A stretch of 24,048 bases of DNA from Phytophthora quininea. Lineage: Eukaryota; Oomycota; Peronosporomycetes; Peronosporales; Peronosporaceae. Of the stretch, positions 18,993-24,048 are shown piece after piece. Where the stretch lies: contig JAAVTG010000627.1 of NCBI GenBank assembly GCA_011947345.1, positions 1-24,048 on the forward strand, in the 5' to 3' direction. Numbering within the stretch: position 1 is the stretch's first letter; each line of letters opens with the position of its first letter. Under the pieces are notes generated by a model, which was not told the origin of the DNA, made no database searches, and saw only the letters and a program-made list of their open reading frames with translations. The position numbers were made by a program, and so were the translations under genes.

Positions 18993-21809
18993 ATAAAAAC
19001 ACTCCAGAAAAACTTTAAAAGCATACAAATATCATTTAGCACCAGTAAGATGCACATGTGGTGGTCTCTGTAATAAATGAAATATGTTTGAATACTTGAC
19101 AGGTCTTGATTTGCTTTTACGAGTTTTATTTTTACCTATGACGTCCATAAATAGGCTTGCGGGACGACAAGACTACGACGATATAGTTTGTCAATAGTGT
19201 GTCCCCGAGAGATTTGTTGAAATTAGACGTGCTATTTCCCTTGCAATATTTAGTGGGATTTTAAGCATTTGCCATCGCTTCCATTGATTCGTTGAGTGAG
19301 CACCCGTGCGAGGGTTGGATGTTTATATTCTTCGTGAACAAATCCGGCGGTATACTAGACATCAGATCGATGACAATGATATTGCCCCCCACTGTCATGT
19401 GGTAACAAATGAAACAATTTGTTTTGGGACAAATTGCTCAAGATCGGATGTAGAGACCACAGCTGGTGGTGCTGGGCCAGAAATCCGCAGTCACCGAACG
19501 TTCGAAGAACAGCGAACCACATGCTCAGTACACAAACAACATCCGCTTTGCTAGCTGGATATTTTGTGTTCTGCTTTAAGACAACACCATGCAAGCGGCT
19601 TTGGATAAGAGACAGAAATCTATTGAAACCAAACTATGTCGTTGCTTTTGGGATGACTGCGGAAGCACTTTATGAATTAGTTTAGGGGAGGAGAGCTCAC
19701 CTCTTGATACCAAATAGGCATTGAAGTGACAGACAAAATCCTGGTGAATGTCCCTGCGATCGGAGCTGACCACGGCTCGTATGCAGTGTTCAGAAACGCG
19801 TAGGCGTACATCGCTCGTACACGTCAGCAACTTGTCTTGAAGGAGGTAATCAACATTGCTCGACGCAATGAGTCAATCAGAACACCAGTTAAAAATTATG
19901 GGCTTCAGGACAGCGTGTTGTCGCTTGTACCCGCCGTAATGGAGCCGTACCATCTCAAGATCATCTGGACACAAAGGTGGCCTGTGCGAGAGATCGCAAG
20001 ACAAACTCACGCCACACGGTTTCAGATTGTCGCTCAGGTGACGCAGAGGGATGATAGCTTGGGGCGTTAACGTTAAGCGCGAGATATACTTGCACATTTA
20101 CTTGGTTTCGTCCCAAGTATACACATATTATCAGAGTAATCGACAGGTAGCTCAAGACTCACCACTAATGCCTGACATTAAACTGCTGGTGGATGCTTAA
20201 GTTTCACCAACGCAGATCTGCGACTATTTTCGCACGAGCTTGGAGCGCTTAGCAACGTTGACAGGCGTCGGAACCATTACTGTGCTTCTGTGTTGCACAT
20301 AGATGTCCAGCTTTTGGTCGACGACGCGGTGGTTAAAACGGTGGTGAATTTTAATGTAGTATCCTCAACAAGAATCCTCACAGACATACTGGCGTGATAT
20401 CATTCACCGTCGCAAACATGAGGTCGACTGAAAATGGACTGTACACACAAAGCTATCAAGTGCGTATAATATGCCAGGTGTTATCCATGTATTTGTTTTA
20501 GATACAATTGTCGGTCTTTGGCTGTGGTGGGCATAAATCAGATCATCTACTACTAGCCCGTGCAACAGTAACTGTTGGAAACGACGACGGACTGGCATAT
20601 GGGCAAGGCGCTCGACCATCTAAGCGTATCAATGATAATTAGCGTTTCGTACAGATTGTTATCGTTGCCAAGAACATGCGTGAGGAGGATTTCATCCGAC
20701 GGAAGCTACCGGAGGCTCGTGTTCTGCTGCGTCACGTTCATGTGCTAAAGTGGCTGCACGAACAAATTTAGAAGCCCTGTAAATACAGTGCACGCGAAGA
20801 CCGACGCCGAGTACTAAATGCGCCGAAACGAATTTAAACATTTAGCCGTACGTAATGGAAGGGGTGAGTCACAGGCGTACTTTCAGCAAATTGGGATTGT
20901 GTGTGAAATGTGGGTAATGACGCATCGAACGGATCTTCCTCACTTCAAAATCATACTAGCCGCCGCGTTGAAAGTATCTTTAGCAAAGTTATGAGCATGT
21001 GAAGGGTTTTTCAGCGTGACGTCTAGCCTGGAGGCGCTGTTGAGCTGGCAGCAAAGAAGGGAGGAGGTCTACAAAGTAGCAGTTGAGATGTCGAGGGCGC
21101 TGTGAAACATTTTCACAAAGGAGGAAATGAATGTGGTGCTAGGATGGCCACGTGATGCGTGGTTGCTGCGATCAAAATGGAGTATGTCATTGCAGTGAAT
21201 TCTAAGCAAGCAGCAAATATTCAATTGATGCTAATGGTTACCCCATTAAGATTCGCCGGGAAAGCACGAATATTTATTTAGAAAGAAGTCTTGGTGTGCG
21301 ATTGTACGTTCTCCTAGACGATAAAGCTTTCGTGCCGACACCCAATGGTGGACCGGATCTCACTCAGCAGCATATTCGTGGTCCCATTGGGTTCCATTGA
21401 GTCCAGGCATGTACAGGATTTATTGCGGGTATTAAATTTGCAACATTATTTAGGTAGTTTGAACAGAATCGTCTGTTGACGAACGGACGCTGTCAATCCG
21501 TTTATAGCAAAGGTGTATAGCAAGGATACATTTAGATCTGGCACGGCCATGACGGAGCGCAAGAAATAGAGATGGGCTCAACAAACCTTCTGACAGATAC
21601 TTAGTGATCTAGCACTATCTGGAGAGGAAGAGTTTGAATGCGCAATGGATCGATTTTGTTTTAATCTTAAATAGAGAGCAGTGGTGTCAAACCTTTGTCT
21701 ATAGCGCTCCAGAAATACAACAACAACAAAAACTTGCTGCTTTGTCATTGAGCCTCGATAACTCGCAGGAGCGATAGAGATCCGCGTAAGCGATGTCGAA
21801 GCAAAAGCC
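18993..21809. other. About 2.8 kb of AT-rich DNA without a recognisable gene
   Basis: All open frames are under about 90 codons and none shows a family motif. A plus-strand frame from 20821 to 21185 reads protein-like (QAYFQQIGIVCEMW, LEALLSWQQRREEVYK) with only two stops, but could be chance. A 7-bp hairpin TACTTGG/CCAAGTA sits at 20099-20119 and a TTAACGTTAA palindrome at about 20067-20076. Confidence 0.35.
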
Positions 21810-22613
21810 GTGAAGGGGGGTCTTACGTATGTCCAAATGTTGACCATCTTTTCAGAGACTGTGCTCGGCCCCGATGGGCGCTGCGGAGTGTACGTATGTC
21901 GTTCCGTTTTGGAACTACATGTTGGTCGTGTTATCGTTGGGGATTCCCAAGCTGCGCTGGACGACAGTGAACACGTCGTTGAAAATGACCAACAAGTAGC
22001 CAGCGTGCTTTAAACAGTGAGAAGATTGTTGGAGGTAAGCTTTGGCAATGAACGGTATTTGGATGGACAATACCTGGAAGCAAACCACGATGTGCTTTTC
22101 TTGATTGCGTAGCAGCAACAGGTATCGCCAGGGTATGTAACCTGGATAATATCTGTAGAAGCCCCCGCGTTTTATTATTATTATTGGAGTTGTAGAGCTC
22201 TGAGAGGGTGGACGCTTGTTATTTCTAGTTTCTGCGCGCAGCGCACATCTGAATTTCCCAGTTATAATACATGTATCTAAACACCTGCATAATAATCGGA
22301 CGCGAAGTTTATCATATTATTTCGCCGGAATTTCCGTGTATCTGTCCAAAACCTGGGATGCAACCTGGGTGATACCTGCAGTTGCACCTGATGATAACCG
22401 CAATGCAAATTCGGAAACGCTGTGGATGCGAAGGCATGCCTACTTTTTATTCATTTTTATCAGAAGCTGTGAAAAATAATATCATATTACATTATCTACA
22501 GCACATATACCAAAATAGCATACTGCTATTAATATAACATCGCTCGAGGTCGACACGTGTCGTTACAATATCTATTCACGAGCATACCAGGAATCACAGC
22601 ATTTTTCTTTCAG
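21810..22613. other. 5' flank or intron of the membrane-protein gene
   Basis: A plus-strand frame (21810-22013) and a minus-strand frame (21915-22118) overlap and neither is recognised. A (TTA)n-like run lies at 22171-22186. Part of 22200-22613 is probably an intron, since it ends in a strong acceptor (TTTTTCTTTCAG); the upstream exon was not located. Confidence 0.35.
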
Positions 22614-24048
22614 GGATGATCGTCCCAAGTGGCGAGCCAAACCTCGGTCCAAGTCTCTCCACAAATCAGCGCACCCGTTTGCCAGCTTGGGAAAGAAACT
22701 CTTGGATGTTTGGTTTTCCATTCAAATCACTCACTATGGAGGTAAATACTCGATCGAGAGGATGCTAGCACTGGAGGAGTACACCAACAAAACGTCGTTA
22801 TTTCGTGTCTTACTGGTGATTCTCGCTACCCCACTGCCCACTATTGGGATCGTGTTGTGTCAAGAATTAATTCCACTTCAAAGTCCAACAGCAGGATGGA
22901 GTGCGAATTGGGGGTTCTGGCTCCGCATGATCATACTGGGAACTGGCTCAGGCATTGGAACAACAATTCAAAGTAAATATCTTCTCGATGGAGTTAAACT
23001 ATCTTGGCTCCAAATACTATGGATCGCCTTGTCCGTGGGCGTGGGTCACACTGCAGTAGCGATGTTGGTAGCAGCCTTTTGGGCGTTCCCCGTTCCGTTC
23101 GTCAGTTTCACGCTTTCAATGGTTTTATTCGCGCTTTATGTGGCTGCATTTCGAGTTGCTGTAGGAGTTGAAGGCTTTCGGAGAGTACTTTCGCAACGGA
23201 AACAGCTCCAGCGAGTGCATATTTTTTTATGGTGCAAATGCTAATGGTCTGCATTTACCCAGCGTACCAAGTTCTATTTAATTTTGCCAATGACACCAAC
23301 TACGAGCTGCCTGTGTTGTTGCTGCTTCCGGTGATGAAACTCGTGTTGAAAAATATTCTCACTTTCACGCTCTTGCACAAGGAAGACACGATACCTGAAC
23401 AAGTGATTTTCGCAGTCGATTTCTTCGACGCGCTCTATCTCACCATGTGTATGCAGAGTGCTTCATCGAGTACTGCAGTGGTGCTTATCATTGCGATCGA
23501 TGTCGCTCAAATTGCAATCGATCTATACGATCTCCGCCAGCGAAGAAAACATATCTTACCGAAGAATTGTGGTGTCATAAGCAACGCAAATTTACTTGCA
23601 GCAGCTCGATCGCTATGCGATCAATTGAATTTGCTACAAGCTAAAACTCCAGAGGATATTCAACTGTACTCGTGTATCCCGCACCCAGTGGCAGATACGA
23701 ACAGGAATTTGCTGGACCGATTCGATAAGCACTCCGATGTCGAGCCATACGACAACTCCCTCCTTTTATCTAACAGTATTGTCCACGCTGTCTCAGCTGC
23801 CTCGTTGGTTTCGAGTTCTAAGCGTCGAATTTCTCGTGGGAGTACAATTCAAAGCGCGCCATCTCATTCTAGACCGGCATTTGCTGAGGAATGGCGTATT
23901 CTTCACAAAACTCTCGAAATGCTGTTTACAGCCGAATGTCTTGTTCTCACGGAGTACTTGGAAGCAATCGTCCCAATCTTTTACGGGATCTTCGTCATGG
24001 CACTGGCTAGCTTCCCAAGCGTACACTACAAGGAAATGATTGGCGTCA
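22614..24048 (+). CDS. Oomycete multi-pass membrane protein, partial exon (one frameshift)
   Basis: This is an exon of a large multi-pass membrane protein family that I know from oomycete genomes only as uncharacterised. It opens at the acceptor TTTTTCTTTCAG (to 22613) and reads DDRPKWRAKPRSKSLHK without an ATG, so an upstream exon is required. Landmarks are YSIERMLALEEYTNKTSLFR, then hydrophobic segments (VLLVILATPLPTIGIVL; WGFWLRMIILGTGSGIG; LQILWIALSVGVGHTAVAML; PFVSFTLSMVLFALYVAAF). The frame breaks in a run of seven T's at 23222-23228. The following frame resumes MVQMLMVCIYPAYQVLFNF, ELPVLLLLPVMKLVLKN, a conserved EQVIFAVDFFDALYLTMCMQ, a long polar loop, and a final hydrophobic part (IVPIFYGIFVMALASFP). 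It stays open to the window edge. About 480 residues are seen. Transport or receptor function is unknown. Confidence 0.8.

Overview
The window looks like nuclear DNA of an oomycete, most like Phytophthora. The evidence is an oomycete-type ubiquitin-S27a fusion gene with one 75-bp GT-AG intron, a membrane-anchored TKL kinase, a START/FYVE-like zinc-finger protein, a large multi-pass membrane protein of a family typical of oomycete genomes, and decayed Harbinger, Ty3/Gypsy and Ty1/Copia elements. No bacterial operon, CRISPR array, tRNA or rRNA gene was seen. The species cannot be named from sequence alone.

Layout. 1-601: 3' part of a broken PIF/Harbinger transposase. 640-860: short imperfect repeats. 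974-1518 (-): ubiquitin-40S ribosomal protein S27a. 2506-3458 (-): membrane protein of four DUF347-type repeats. 4034-4710 (-): an unrecognised, apparently decayed gene. 4807-7070 (+): transmembrane TKL protein kinase. 7321-9440 (-): START domain plus FYVE-like zinc finger, convergent with the kinase. This left part is gene-dense and fairly GC-rich.

From about 9.5 kb rightwards the DNA is more AT-rich and poor in genes. It holds a hairpin cluster (10.6-10.95 kb), a possible small coiled-coil gene (11567-12083, -), and a graveyard of retroelements on the minus strand: Gypsy RNase H/integrase (14.3-15.4 kb), a Copia 3' end with a 100-bp terminal repeat (15.63-16.15 kb), and a second Copia scrap (16.36-16.49 kb). 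From 16.5 to 22.6 kb I recognise no gene. At the right edge (22614-24048, +) a large exon of the oomycete multi-pass membrane family runs out of the window.

The most striking pattern is that every conserved gene is interrupted by one or more single-base indels, mostly in or beside short homopolymers, including the essential S27a gene. Restoring one base makes each gene read through family-conserved motifs. Consensus sequencing error is the simplest explanation, although true decay of the locus is not excluded. The genes do not form an obvious pathway. The kinase and the START/zinc-finger protein are plausible signalling and lipid-binding proteins, but their adjacency alone shows no link. I found no clear sign of a wholly new system. 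The least explained items are the 61-nt hairpin, the coiled-coil ORF and the decayed gene next to the kinase.
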